Shown one piece after another: positions 18,755 through 26,638 of a stretch of DNA of 34,273 nucleotides; position 1 is the first letter of the stretch; the number at the start of each line of letters is the position of its first letter. Source of the DNA: Castellaniella defragrans_A (GTDB lineage: Bacteria; Pseudomonadota; Gammaproteobacteria; Burkholderiales; Burkholderiaceae_B); NCBI RefSeq assembly GCF_040394755.1, contig NZ_JBEBRQ010000029.1. One strand, 5' to 3'. Under the pieces are notes generated by a model that was not told the DNA's origin, did not search any database, and saw only the letters and a program-made list of their open reading frames with translations. A program made the position numbers and the translations under genes.

Positions 18755-19924
18755 CTATAGATGCCCGGGGCGCCTTGCCCCATCGACGCCATTGGCGGCG
18801 CCCGTCCGGCGCGCCTGGAAAACCAGATCCCACATGGCCATCACGCGCGGCACGCCGAAACGGTCGCGGACGTCCACGGCACGGCTCGCGTAGCGCCGGC
18901 CCTCCTCGGGACGCGCCATCAGCTCCGACATCCAGGCCGCCAGGGCCTCGGGATCGCCGGCGGGACGTACCAGCACACCGTCGATCCCATCGCGGATGAT
19001 CTCGCGCGGACCCGTGTCGCAATCGAAGGCCACGCACGGCAGGCCGCAGGCCATGGCCTCGATCAGCGTATTGGACAGGCCCTCGGCGCGCGAACTGAGG
19101 ACATACAGATCCGCGGACTCGTACCATTGCATCATATTGCCCACCCGGCCGGGCATGGAGACGCGCGCGCCCAGGCCCGCCTCGTCCACCGCGTGCTGCA
19201 ATGCCTCGCGCTGCGCCCCCTCGCCCAGAATCACCAGATCCCAGTCCGGAAACAGCGGCGCGATGCGGGCGAAGGCGGCCAGCAGAATGTCGAATCCCTT
19301 GACCGGATGCAGCCGGCCGGCGGCCAGCACGCGGCAGCGATGCAAGCGCGCGGGCGGTTCGACCGCTGGCTCGCCATCCTCCAGGGGCCAGCGCACCGAA
19401 TTGGGAATGACCCGGGTCCGCACCCCGGGCAGGTTCTCATCCAGCCAGCGGGCCGTGCCCTGCGTCAGGGCCACGACCGCAGCGGCGCGCGGATAAGCCC
19501 AGCGGCGCAAGCGTTGCCAGACCGGGGGCAGGCTCTGGATCGGCGGATGCGTATGCTCGGTGGCGATCACGCGGCACGGCAGGCGCCGGGCAGCCAGCAC
19601 GGACAATACCGAGGCCTTGGTCATCATGCCCAGCACGATATCGGGGCGCTCGCGCCGGATCAGGCGGCGCAACGCCCACAGGCGGCGGCAATTGCCCCAC
19701 ACGGCTCGCAGACCGCCGCCGCCGTGCGCATCCAGGCCGAGCGCATGGCGGCGCACACCCGCCGGCAGCGCATAGGCATCCTCGGCATCCGAGGTCTGCG
19801 TCACGACGGTGACGCGCCACCCGCGGCCCAGCCAGTAACCCGCCAGATCGGCGGCGACACGCTCGGCGCCGCCCCCGCGCAAGGAGTGGATCACGATCAT
19901 CAAATGCGTCAGGCCGCCGGTCAT
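18755..19924 (-). CDS. GT4-family glycosyltransferase
   Basis: The 389-residue GT-B enzyme begins HLMIVIHSLRGGGAERVA and has the donor-site motif RAEGLSNTLIEAM plus DCDTGPREII. Both match the next gene downstream, including the AGRLHPVKGFDIL segment, so the two are paralogues. It probably adds one sugar to the lipid-linked repeat. Its ATG directly follows the flippase stop codon (TGAATG), with GAGGAAAG upstream, so translation is likely coupled. It ends 11 bases before the next transferase starts. Sugar specificity is not readable. Confidence 0.92.
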   Translation of the reverse strand: MTGGLTHLMIVIHSLRGGGAERVAADLAGYWLGRGWRVTVVTQTSDAEDAYALPAGVRRHALGLDAHGGGGLRAVWGNCRRLWALRRLIRRERPDIVLGMMTKASVLSVLAARRLPCRVIATEHTHPPIQSLPPVWQRLRRWAYPRAAAVVALTQGTARWLDENLPGVRTRVIPNSVRWPLEDGEPAVEPPARLHRCRVLAAGRLHPVKGFDILLAAFARIAPLFPDWDLVILGEGAQREALQHAVDEAGLGARVSMPGRVGNMMQWYESADLYVLSSRAEGLSNTLIEAMACGLPCVAFDCDTGPREIIRDGIDGVLVRPAGDPEALAAWMSELMARPEEGRRYASRAVDVRDRFGVPRVMAMWDLVFQARRTGAANGVDGARRPGHL

Positions 19925-21298
19925 TCAGGCTCTTTCCTCAGAGGATTCCGCTGGACGCCGCAGCGCCAGGCACAGATAGCACACATAGGACGAGGCGTAC
20001 ATGAGGGCGGTGGCCAGCATGATGCCCGAAGGCCCCATGACCGGCGCCAGCACATGATTCATGACAGCCTTCACCAAGAAATTCAATACTGCGATCAACG
20101 CCATCAGGCCATAGCGGTTCTGGCTGGCGAGCAACTGGACGAGAATCAGCACACCGAAATAGAAAGGCAATTGCAGCAGGCCCCAGCGCAGCACCTCGGC
20201 CACCACCAGGGTATCCCGCGCCGTGAAGGCGCCGCGCTCGAACAGCAGGGCCACGCCCCAGGGCGCGAGCAGCCAGCCCACCAGCACCACCAGCGCGCCC
20301 ACGGCCAGCATCCCCGCCGACCACTTCAAGGCCATGCGGCGCGCATGCAGTGGATCGCCCCGCCCCTGAATATCCGCCAGGACCGGCAGCGCGGCCCGTC
20401 CCACCGAAGCCGCCCCGATGCCCAGGGCCAGCGACAGCAGGCGCGCAGCATAACCCAGGACCGCGTTGGCGTTCTCGCCCAGCCGGGCCGCGGTGTACTG
20501 ATCGATCGGCCCGACGAGACTCATGGCCAGTTGCCCCACCAGCATGATGCCCGCGGCGGCGGCCAGGGTCGACCACTGCGGCGAACGGCGGCCCAGCAGC
20601 GCCCCGCCTGGGCGGCCGTCCGCCCAGGCGGCGACCGCCGCCAGCAGGATCGACTGCAAGGCATAGCCCGCCAGCGTCCCCCAGAGCAGCGGCCAGAGGC
20701 CGCCCGCAGGCGAGGCCAGGACCCAGACCAGGATCACCAGCGCCGGCATGCTGTCGAGCAGCGTGTTGATGTGGCGCTCGTGGGCGCGCAGGCGGGCGGC
20801 GCTCAATCCCGTCCAGATCGTGAACAATGCGGCGGGCGCGAAACCCAGAATCAGCAGCGCGCTCATCTCGCGCACGTGCCCGCTCAAGCCCCGCCCTACC
20901 CAGGGCACCACCAGCGGCCAGACGACCAGCAGCACGACGGCAACCACCGCGCCCAGCAGCAGCGCGACGCCCTGAAGCTCGCGCAGAAAACGAAAGTGCT
21001 CGGCCTCCGGCTGCCGGCGGCTGCGCACCAGCGCCGGGATCAGGACGACCGAGCAGGCGCCCACCAGGGTGACCGGCAGCCAGTTGGCCAGCGTGAGCGT
21101 GAACTGGTAGGCATCGACGACATCGCTCACCCCATAGCGGTAAGCCACCGCCATTTCCTTGAACGCGCCCACCACCTTACCCAGGAGCAGGAAGAACGCC
21201 ACACGCGCCGCCCCCAGAGCGATGCGCCGGTGATCCGCATGCAGGCCCACGAACAGGCGCTTCAGCCCCGCCGCCACACGCGCCCCATGCCGACCCAC
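19925..21298 (-). CDS. MurJ/MviN-like lipid-linked oligosaccharide flippase
   Basis: The product (about 457 residues from a GTG at 21298) is a polytopic membrane protein with around 12-14 hydrophobic segments in the MurJ/MviN fold of the MOP superfamily. The early GKVVGAFKEMAVAYRYGVSD and ANWLPVTLVGACSVVLIPAL match the MurJ pattern, and FERGAFTARDT is the later MurJ-like loop. In this cluster it most likely flips the undecaprenyl-linked glycan, taking the place of a Wzx. The start is uncertain: GTG codons at 21298, 21277 and 21250 are all possible and no good ribosome site decides between them. The frame upstream to 21481 overlaps the epimerase gene and is not credible. Confidence 0.87.
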   Translation of the reverse strand: MGRHGARVAAGLKRLFVGLHADHRRIALGAARVAFFLLLGKVVGAFKEMAVAYRYGVSDVVDAYQFTLTLANWLPVTLVGACSVVLIPALVRSRRQPEAEHFRFLRELQGVALLLGAVVAVVLLVVWPLVVPWVGRGLSGHVREMSALLILGFAPAALFTIWTGLSAARLRAHERHINTLLDSMPALVILVWVLASPAGGLWPLLWGTLAGYALQSILLAAVAAWADGRPGGALLGRRSPQWSTLAAAAGIMLVGQLAMSLVGPIDQYTAARLGENANAVLGYAARLLSLALGIGAASVGRAALPVLADIQGRGDPLHARRMALKWSAGMLAVGALVVLVGWLLAPWGVALLFERGAFTARDTLVVAEVLRWGLLQLPFYFGVLILVQLLASQNRYGLMALIAVLNFLVKAVMNHVLAPVMGPSGIMLATALMYASSYVCYLCLALRRPAESSEERA

Positions 21299-21320
21299 AC
21301 CCCGACGACGCGCGGCCCGC

Positions 21321-22346
21321 TCAACGCAGGAACTGGGTATACCAGGGCATCGCAACCTCGAGCCCCTGGAGAATATCGTGGCTGGGCTCATAGCCCAGCA
21401 GTGTGCGGGCCTTGGTGATATCCGCCTGCGAATGACGAACGTCACCCGGCCGGAAGTCGCGATGACTCGGCGCGCGCGCATAACTCACACCATTGCGGCC
21501 CAACGTTTCGCGCAGATGTTCAAAGAGCTGGTTGAGCGTGGTACGCGCGTTGTACGCCACGTTGTAGACCTGGTTCACCCCCTCGGGCGGAGCGAACGAA
21601 GCCAGCAGATTGGCCTGCACGACGTTGTCGATGAAACAAAAATCGCGGCTGGTTTCACCATCCCCGTTGATGGTCACGTCCTCTTGGCGGATCATGGCCG
21701 ACACCCACTTGGGAATGACCGCAGCATAGGCGCCGTCCGGGTCCTGGCGGCGGCCAAAGACATTGAAATAGCGCAGGCCGACGGTGCCGAAGCCATAGGC
21801 CCGGGCAAATACATCCGCATACAATTCATTGACGTACTTGGTGACCGCATAGGGCGACAGCGGCTTGCCGATGCGATCCTCGACCTTGGGCAGGCCCGGG
21901 TGATCGCCATAGGTCGAGCTGGAAGCCGCATAGACAAAGGTCTTGACGCCCTCGTCGCGCGCGGCGACCAGCATGTTCAATTGCCCGCCGATATTGACCG
22001 CATTGCTGGTGATCGGGTCCTTGATCGAACGCGGCACCGAGCCGAGCGCCGCCTGGTGCAGCACGTGCTCGACACCGCGCAGCGCCGCACGGCAAGTGTC
22101 CAGGTCGCGGATGTCGCCCTCGATGAAACGAAACCGCGCCCAGCGCGCGGGCGTCACCAGACGCTCGACCTCGTCGAGATTGCGCTGATAACCGGTGGCG
22201 AAATTATCCAGCCCCACGACCGTCTGGTCGAGGTTCAGCAGGGCTTCCAGCAGATTCGACCCGATGAACCCGGCGCAGCCGGTGACCAGCCAGGTGCCGG
22301 GCCGAGAACGCAAAGCCGCGCAGACTTCCTGGTAGCGAGGACTCAT
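21321..22346 (-). CDS. wbpP: UDP-N-acetylglucosamine 4-epimerase (WbpP/TviC family)
   Basis: The 341-residue extended short-chain dehydrogenase interconverts UDP-GlcNAc and UDP-GalNAc or their uronic-acid forms. The NAD-binding GCAGFIGS (Gly23, Gly26, Gly29), the catalytic Tyr166-x3-Lys170 (SPYAVTK), and the serine triad ASSSTYGD at 141-148 are present. The N-terminal extension before the Rossmann motif and HQAALGSVPRS fit the WbpP/TviC/WbgU branch rather than plain GalE. AAGGAG lies seven bases before the ATG. It is paired with the dehydrogenase gene 10 bases upstream, the combination known to make UDP-GalNAcA in Pseudomonas O6 antigen and Vi antigen. Confidence 0.93.
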   Translation of the reverse strand: MSPRYQEVCAALRSRPGTWLVTGCAGFIGSNLLEALLNLDQTVVGLDNFATGYQRNLDEVERLVTPARWARFRFIEGDIRDLDTCRAALRGVEHVLHQAALGSVPRSIKDPITSNAVNIGGQLNMLVAARDEGVKTFVYAASSSTYGDHPGLPKVEDRIGKPLSPYAVTKYVNELYADVFARAYGFGTVGLRYFNVFGRRQDPDGAYAAVIPKWVSAMIRQEDVTINGDGETSRDFCFIDNVVQANLLASFAPPEGVNQVYNVAYNARTTLNQLFEHLRETLGRNGVSYARAPSHRDFRPGDVRHSQADITKARTLLGYEPSHDILQGLEVAMPWYTQFLR

Positions 22347-22356
22347 GGCGGGCTCC

Positions 22357-23634
22357 TTACAGGCGCAGGTCGGATTCGTCGGCCCGCAGGATGTACTTCA
22401 GGTCATAGAGCACGTGCTCGGGCTTGCCCAGGGCGTGCAGGGCGGCGGCCCCCATCTCGGTGAACTGATGGTGGGCGACGGCGAGAATGATGCCGTCGTA
22501 GGCACCCACCGTCGGCTGCGCAACCGGCCGGATGCCGTATTCGTGAACCGCCTCCTCGGCATTGACCCAAGGATCGTAGACATCCACCTCGATGCTGTAC
22601 TCGGCGAGCTCGCGCACGATGTCCACCACCCGCGTATTGCGCAGGTCCGGGCAGTTTTCCTTGAACGTCAGGCCCATCACCAGCACCCGTGAGCCCTGGA
22701 CCTGGATGCGCCGCTTGGTCATCGCCTTGACCAGTTGGGCGACCACGTAGCCACCCATCGAGTCATTGAGGCGGCGCCCGGCCAGGATGATCTCGGGGTG
22801 ATAGCCAATCGACTGGGCCTTGTGCGTGAGGTAGTACGGATCAACCCCGATGCAATGGCCACCGACCAGGCCGGGCCGAAACGGCAGGAAATTCCATTTC
22901 GTGCCGGCCGCCTCCAGCACGTCCAGGGTGTCGATCCCCAGGCGGTTGAAGATCAGCGCCAGCTCGTTGACCAGCGCGATGTTCACATCGCGCTGGGTAT
23001 TCTCGATGACCTTGGCCGCCTCGGCCACCTTGATCGACGAGGCTTTATGGGTGCCGGCGAGGATGATCTGCCGATAGAGCGTATCGACCAGCTCCGCGAC
23101 CTCGGGGGTCGAACCCGAGGTGACCTTGCGGATCGAGGACACCCGGTGCGTCTTGTCGCCTGGATTGATGCGCTCGGGGCTGTAGCCGGCATAGAAATCC
23201 TGGTTGAACTTCAGGCCCGAAGTCTGTTCGAGCACCGGCACGCAGACCTCCTCGGTCGCGCCTGGATAGACGGTGGACTCATAGATCACGATATCGCCAC
23301 GCTTGAGTACCCGGCCGATGGTTTCGCTCGCGCGCTCCAGCGGGGTCAGGTCCGGCTGCTTGTACTGATCAATCGGCGTCGGCACCGTCACAATGAAAAC
23401 ATTGGCATCGGCGAGCTCGGCCGGATCATGGCTGAAGCGCAGGTGCCCGGCCTCGGCGAGCTCGGCACTGGAAACCTCGAGAGTATGGTCAGTCCCAGCG
23501 CGCAGTTCCTCGATGCGGCGCGCGTTGATGTCGAAGCCCAGCACATTGCGCCGCTTGCCGAACTCGACAGCCAGGGGCAGGCCCACATAGCCCAGGCCCA
23601 CGACCGCCAGCTTTACATCATGAATATCCAACAT
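22357..23634 (-). CDS. wbpO: UDP-N-acetyl-hexosamine 6-dehydrogenase (WbpO/TviB family)
   Basis: The 425-residue nucleotide-sugar dehydrogenase oxidises C6 of UDP-GlcNAc or UDP-GalNAc to the uronic acid using 2 NAD+. The NAD-binding motif VVGLGYVGLPLA is at 11-22. The substrate loop includes YESTVYPGATEE (118-129). The catalytic cysteine is Cys261 in GLVGGHCIGVDPYYL. The C-terminal domain has GLTFKENCPDLRNT. The family match is to WbpO/TviB rather than WbpA/Ugd. The ATG at 23634 has GGAG only three bases before it; a TTG at 23631 has better spacing. With the following epimerase it would produce UDP-GalNAcA. Confidence 0.94.
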   Translation of the reverse strand: MLDIHDVKLAVVGLGYVGLPLAVEFGKRRNVLGFDINARRIEELRAGTDHTLEVSSAELAEAGHLRFSHDPAELADANVFIVTVPTPIDQYKQPDLTPLERASETIGRVLKRGDIVIYESTVYPGATEEVCVPVLEQTSGLKFNQDFYAGYSPERINPGDKTHRVSSIRKVTSGSTPEVAELVDTLYRQIILAGTHKASSIKVAEAAKVIENTQRDVNIALVNELALIFNRLGIDTLDVLEAAGTKWNFLPFRPGLVGGHCIGVDPYYLTHKAQSIGYHPEIILAGRRLNDSMGGYVVAQLVKAMTKRRIQVQGSRVLVMGLTFKENCPDLRNTRVVDIVRELAEYSIEVDVYDPWVNAEEAVHEYGIRPVAQPTVGAYDGIILAVAHHQFTEMGAAALHALGKPEHVLYDLKYILRADESDLRL

Positions 23635-23667
23635 ATTCTCCGTGACGAGAGGGGTTAACTTTGTATT

Positions 23668-24837
23668 TTACTTATGACGACCGCCGCGCCCCAACGAGGG
23701 CAACAGCAGCCAACGCGGGCGTCGCCAGGACACCAGGCGCGAATACAGCCAGATATAGGCGCTGGCAAAGACCAGCATGCTGGCGCACAGAATCCAGGGG
23801 TCGTCCCACCAGATCGTGGCTGGCACCAGGCCGATCAAGGCCAGGGCCCACAGGTACGGCGAGGTCATGGCGTTGCACAAGGCGGGCACCGCATGGCGGC
23901 GATCCCGGCTGAAAGTGGCGCGCACCAGCCGCCGAAAGACCAGTTGATGCAAATGCAGCGCATCGGGCTGATCGACAGGGACGCCGCGCTTGAAACGGCG
24001 GCGCCAAATCGAAAACAGGGTTTCGAACACCGGATAGAACAGCACCGCCAACGCATAGAAGGGCGACACGCCAGGATTGCGCACCACGAGCTGGACAGCC
24101 AACTCGGCGAGCATGAAACCCAGGAAATAAGCGCCGCCATCCCCGAGGAATACCCGCCCGAAGGGGAAATTCCAGACCAGAAAGCCCAGAGTGGCCGACG
24201 CCAGGGCCGTGGCGATGAGAAAGATCGGGACGTCCTGGACCTGCAATGCCACCAGGGCGAGGGAAACCGCCATCAGGGTCGCGATCATGCCGGCCAGGCC
24301 ATTCATGCCATCCACGATATTGAGCGCATGCGTACAGCCGCCCACCGCCACCATCGTGAAGATCAGCGACACGGGCCAGAATGCCAGCGCCGCATCCGCC
24401 CAGGACCAGCCCACGCGCGAAACCCCGCCCAGCAGCCACCAGGCGATGGCGGCCGACAGAAAGGCGGCAACCAGACGCTTTCCCGAACCCACGTCCTTGG
24501 TGATGTCCTCGAGCAAGCCCGCCACGAAGACCGGCATGGCAGCGATGAACAGGACCGGCCACAGCCAGGTCAGCGTCATATTGCTGGGCCCCAGGACCAA
24601 CAGGCCCGCCAGACTGCCTGCCAGCACCGCCAGGCCACCCACGCGCGGCGCGGCGCGCGCATGCATGGCCTGCGGCTTGTGCATGTCGGTATCGCCAGTC
24701 AACCGACCGTGCCAACGCTCCGACACCACGATCAGCCCGCCGACCAGGAAAGCCACGATACAGATGACCGGCCAGGTCAGCGACTCGGACAGGTAGGGAA
24801 CATTCACGGTCAAACCAGAAAAAAAAGGCAGTGGCAT
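23668..24837 (-). CDS. undecaprenyl-phosphate sugar-1-phosphate transferase (WecA/WbpL type)
   Basis: The 389-residue polytopic membrane enzyme of the MraY/WecA superfamily transfers a HexNAc-1-phosphate from its UDP-sugar to undecaprenyl phosphate, starting glycan assembly. It shows HARAAPRVGGLAV, the catalytic-site NIVDGMNGLAG, the FLGDGGAYFLGF aspartates, and the cytoplasmic H-motif LHLHQLVFRR. About ten membrane spans are evident. It is the first gene of the glycan cluster. The ATG at 24837 has no clear ribosome site. A seven-codon frame just upstream (24837-24860) ends in TAATG overlapping this start, which may couple translation. Confidence 0.92.
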   Translation of the reverse strand: MPLPFFSGLTVNVPYLSESLTWPVICIVAFLVGGLIVVSERWHGRLTGDTDMHKPQAMHARAAPRVGGLAVLAGSLAGLLVLGPSNMTLTWLWPVLFIAAMPVFVAGLLEDITKDVGSGKRLVAAFLSAAIAWWLLGGVSRVGWSWADAALAFWPVSLIFTMVAVGGCTHALNIVDGMNGLAGMIATLMAVSLALVALQVQDVPIFLIATALASATLGFLVWNFPFGRVFLGDGGAYFLGFMLAELAVQLVVRNPGVSPFYALAVLFYPVFETLFSIWRRRFKRGVPVDQPDALHLHQLVFRRLVRATFSRDRRHAVPALCNAMTSPYLWALALIGLVPATIWWDDPWILCASMLVFASAYIWLYSRLVSWRRPRWLLLPSLGRGGRHK

Positions 24838-24923
24838 TATCGGCCGAGGCGGCCGGCCATGTCCTCGAATAAAAGATACAAATGCAACGAAATCGACGCG
24901 CGCCTCCTAGGCGACTCGATACT

Positions 24924-24951
24924 ATCTTACGCCGCACCACGAATAACTCAA
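24924..24951 (-). promoter_or_regulatory. candidate promoter of the glycan cluster
   Basis: On the minus strand TTGAGT (24946-24951) and TAAGAT (24924-24929) are separated by 16 bases, giving four of six and five of six matches to sigma-70 boxes. Transcription would start near 24917, about 80 bases before the first gene. No JUMPstart/ops sequence was seen. Confidence 0.45.
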
Positions 24952-25000
24952 GCACATCGCCAGCGTGGGGACATTTTTTGCCGCCGGGCCGCCCCAACGC

Positions 25001-25033
25001 AAAAAAAAGCCCAAGATCCGAGGATCCTGGGCT
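25001..25033 (-). terminator. intrinsic terminator of the candidate small RNA
   Basis: The inverted repeat spans 25008-25033 (AGCCCAAGATCC against GGATCCTGGGCT, one mismatch). On the minus strand it is followed by eight consecutive T (25001-25008). This is a textbook Rho-independent terminator for minus-strand transcripts. The nearest protein gene on that strand (coq7) ends about 295 bases earlier, so the terminator most directly serves the RNA starting near 25154. Confidence 0.88.
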
Positions 25034-25154
25034 AAATCCACCAAAGGAGGAGGGTGGAGGAGACAACCTTGGCAAGTCGCGGCTACGAGGACCTGGGTCC
25101 GAGCCTCACATGATTTAGGGGTTTTCCCGCTGCAATCACGTTCCGACATCCGAT
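25001..25154 (-). ncRNA. candidate trans-acting small RNA, about 150 nt, with anti-Shine-Dalgarno loop
   Basis: A strong predicted promoter (25161-25189) and a strong terminator (25001-25033) bracket about 150 bases with no usable reading frame on the minus strand. The RNA can form a small GGACC/GGUCC hairpin (around 25090-25101). A second stem pairs CCAAGG (25067-25072) with CCUUUGG (25041-25047) and exposes a CU-rich loop. Its 3' side reads UCCUCCUUU, containing the anti-Shine-Dalgarno sequence CCUCCUUU (complement of 25043-25050). The terminator stem ends in a U-run. This architecture resembles Hfq-type regulatory RNAs with C-rich loops that mask ribosome sites. I do not recognise the family. 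The start point is predicted from the -10 box. Confidence 0.7.
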
Positions 25155-25160
25155 AAGCAA

Positions 25161-25189
25161 ATTATATAGACGAAAATTGTGCAATGCAA
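25161..25189 (-). promoter_or_regulatory. sigma-70 promoter of the candidate small RNA
   Basis: Minus-strand TTGCAT (25184-25189), a 17-base spacer and a perfect TATAAT (25161-25166). It points into the gene-free region ending at the terminator at 25001-25033. It is one of the best sigma-70 matches in the window. Confidence 0.75.
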
Positions 25190-25190
25190 G

Positions 25191-25216
25191 AAAAAATTTT
25201 GTGCCCAAGCGGACAC
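25191..25216 (-). terminator. weak terminator-like hairpin after coq7
   Basis: On the minus strand GTGTCC-GCTT-GGGCAC (25201-25216) forms a 6-bp stem including one G-U pair, followed by AAAATTTTTT (25191-25200). It lies just upstream of the small-RNA promoter and could end the coq7 transcript. The intervening A bases weaken the call. Confidence 0.35.
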
Positions 25217-25328
25217 CCACAGATCGTGGTATTTTTTTCACAGATTCCCTATGGGAATACCGGATTTGTCATTCAGGATAAACCCTAGTGTTGCAACTGT
25301 TTACATATCCGCTGGAGCATTCCGCCGC

Positions 25329-25997
25329 TTACAGGCGGTAGGCAGTGGTCGTCATGACACGCGACATACCCCGCATGGCGATGCGGATGGGCAGCGGTAG
25401 CGCATGCGCCCCGTGGCTCTCGGCGGTGGCGCAATGGCCGATCTCATCATCACGCATCTGCGTCACGATGCGCCGCGAACGCTCGTCGCCCGGCGGCAGG
25501 GACTCTAGATGGCTCTCCAGGTGTTCCTCGACCTGACGTTCGGTTTCAGCCATGAATCCCAGGTTGTAGGGAATACCGGCGCGGCTGGCCACGACACCGA
25601 GGGAAAATGCGCCCAGGTACCACAAAGGATTGAACAGGCTCGGGCGGCTGCCCAGCTCGTCGAGACGTCGGCGGCACCAGACCAGATGATCGACCTCCTC
25701 CGTGGCTGCCTGGTACAGGACCTCACGGATTGATGCATCGCGGCAAAAAAGCGCCTGGCCGCGATACAGGGCCTGCGCGCAGATCTCACCGACATGGTTC
25801 ACACGCATCAGCCCGGCCGCATGGCGGGCCTGAGCGCCCTCGAGATCGGCCATGTCCGCCGGCCGCGGCCCCGCGGGATAGGGGCGTCCCGCCGTCACCG
25901 AGCCATCGAGCACCCGCAACGCCTGACCCGCCTCGGCCAGCAGCGTATCCAATAGGCCGCGACGACGCCATCCCGTTTCCTGTACCGCCTGCATCAT
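25329..25997 (-). CDS. coq7: demethoxyubiquinone hydroxylase, Coq7 family
   Basis: The 222-residue di-iron monooxygenase hydroxylates C6 of the demethoxyubiquinone ring, an O2-dependent late step of ubiquinone synthesis. Iron ligands are visible as the Glu of MRVNHVGEICAQALY, the ExxH of ATEEVDHL, the EEHLESHLE segment, and the final ExxH in RDDEIGHC. The ATG at 25997 is preceded by GAGGAG at a 7-base spacing; a second Met follows immediately. It begins 11 bases after the membrane-protein gene of the oxidase operon, in the same direction, so it is probably co-transcribed with the cbb3-type oxidase genes. Confidence 0.95.
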   Translation of the reverse strand: MMQAVQETGWRRRGLLDTLLAEAGQALRVLDGSVTAGRPYPAGPRPADMADLEGAQARHAAGLMRVNHVGEICAQALYRGQALFCRDASIREVLYQAATEEVDHLVWCRRRLDELGSRPSLFNPLWYLGAFSLGVVASRAGIPYNLGFMAETERQVEEHLESHLESLPPGDERSRRIVTQMRDDEIGHCATAESHGAHALPLPIRIAMRGMSRVMTTTAYRL

Positions 25998-26008
25998 GAC
26001 ACGACTCC

Positions 26009-26638
26009 TCAACGATTCAGATACCGCCAGACCAGCCCGATCCGGGCCAGCAGCCACACAGTGGGCAGCACGATCGACCATGCGACCAGGCCCATGCCGG
26101 TCCAGGCCTGGTCATCCCACAGATAGGCATTGCACAAACGCGCCGGCTGGTCCTGATAGATCAGTCCGACGATCGCCAGCATCCAGCTGAAATTACCCAG
26201 AAAGAACAGCTTGATCACCGTATTGGCGCGTCGCAGCGACGCACCCAGGATCCACCCCGCGAGCGGCAGGCCAAGCATCTTGAACACGGCCACGCGCCAA
26301 TCGACCAGCGCGTCGTCCAGAACCTTGGGCACCATCCAGTAGGCGCCGATCAGGCTGACGAGCAACAGCCCGGGAATACCGTATTCATTATAGGACCAGG
26401 CGGGCGGCCGCCCGTTGACGCCCGCCTGGCGCGCGCGGTCGCGCCAAGCGCGCCAGGCCTGTTCGGCGCAGACGCCAGTCAGGACCAGGAGGGGAATCTG
26501 CACCAGCATGTGCAGGCTCATCGAGGCGGTGAGCGGCACGCGCCAGATCAGCGCCACGGCATAGCACACCAGCGCGACGCCTGCGGGAAACCAGGAACCG
26601 TGCACGGTGAAACGGCTTGCGCATCGGCGCATGATCAT
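26009..26638 (-). CDS. integral membrane protein of the oxidase operon, function unknown
   Basis: The 209-residue protein has about five or six hydrophobic segments (near 17-36, 41-58, 90-106, 117-134, 144-160 and 180-200). No catalytic motif is recognised. The SMSLHMLVQIPLLVLTG segment, with a His in an early membrane span, is faintly like CtaG-type (Caa3_CtaG) copper-delivery membrane proteins, but this is not a secure match. Its ATG overlaps the Sco gene stop by four bases (ATGA), so the two are translated together. This suggests an assembly role for the oxidase, for example copper handling in the membrane. Confidence 0.8.
   Translation of the reverse strand: MIMRRCASRFTVHGSWFPAGVALVCYAVALIWRVPLTASMSLHMLVQIPLLVLTGVCAEQAWRAWRDRARQAGVNGRPPAWSYNEYGIPGLLLVSLIGAYWMVPKVLDDALVDWRVAVFKMLGLPLAGWILGASLRRANTVIKLFFLGNFSWMLAIVGLIYQDQPARLCNAYLWDDQAWTGMGLVAWSIVLPTVWLLARIGLVWRYLNR

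Noticed and set aside
18761..21418. An 885-codon plus-strand frame across the glycosyltransferase and flippase genes
   Set aside because: It is Gln/His/Arg-rich antisense of three clearly recognisable minus-strand genes.
24965..25156. A 63-codon plus-strand frame opposite the small-RNA candidate
   Set aside because: It has no ribosome site and is the complement of a promoter-terminator unit; its composition is not protein-like.
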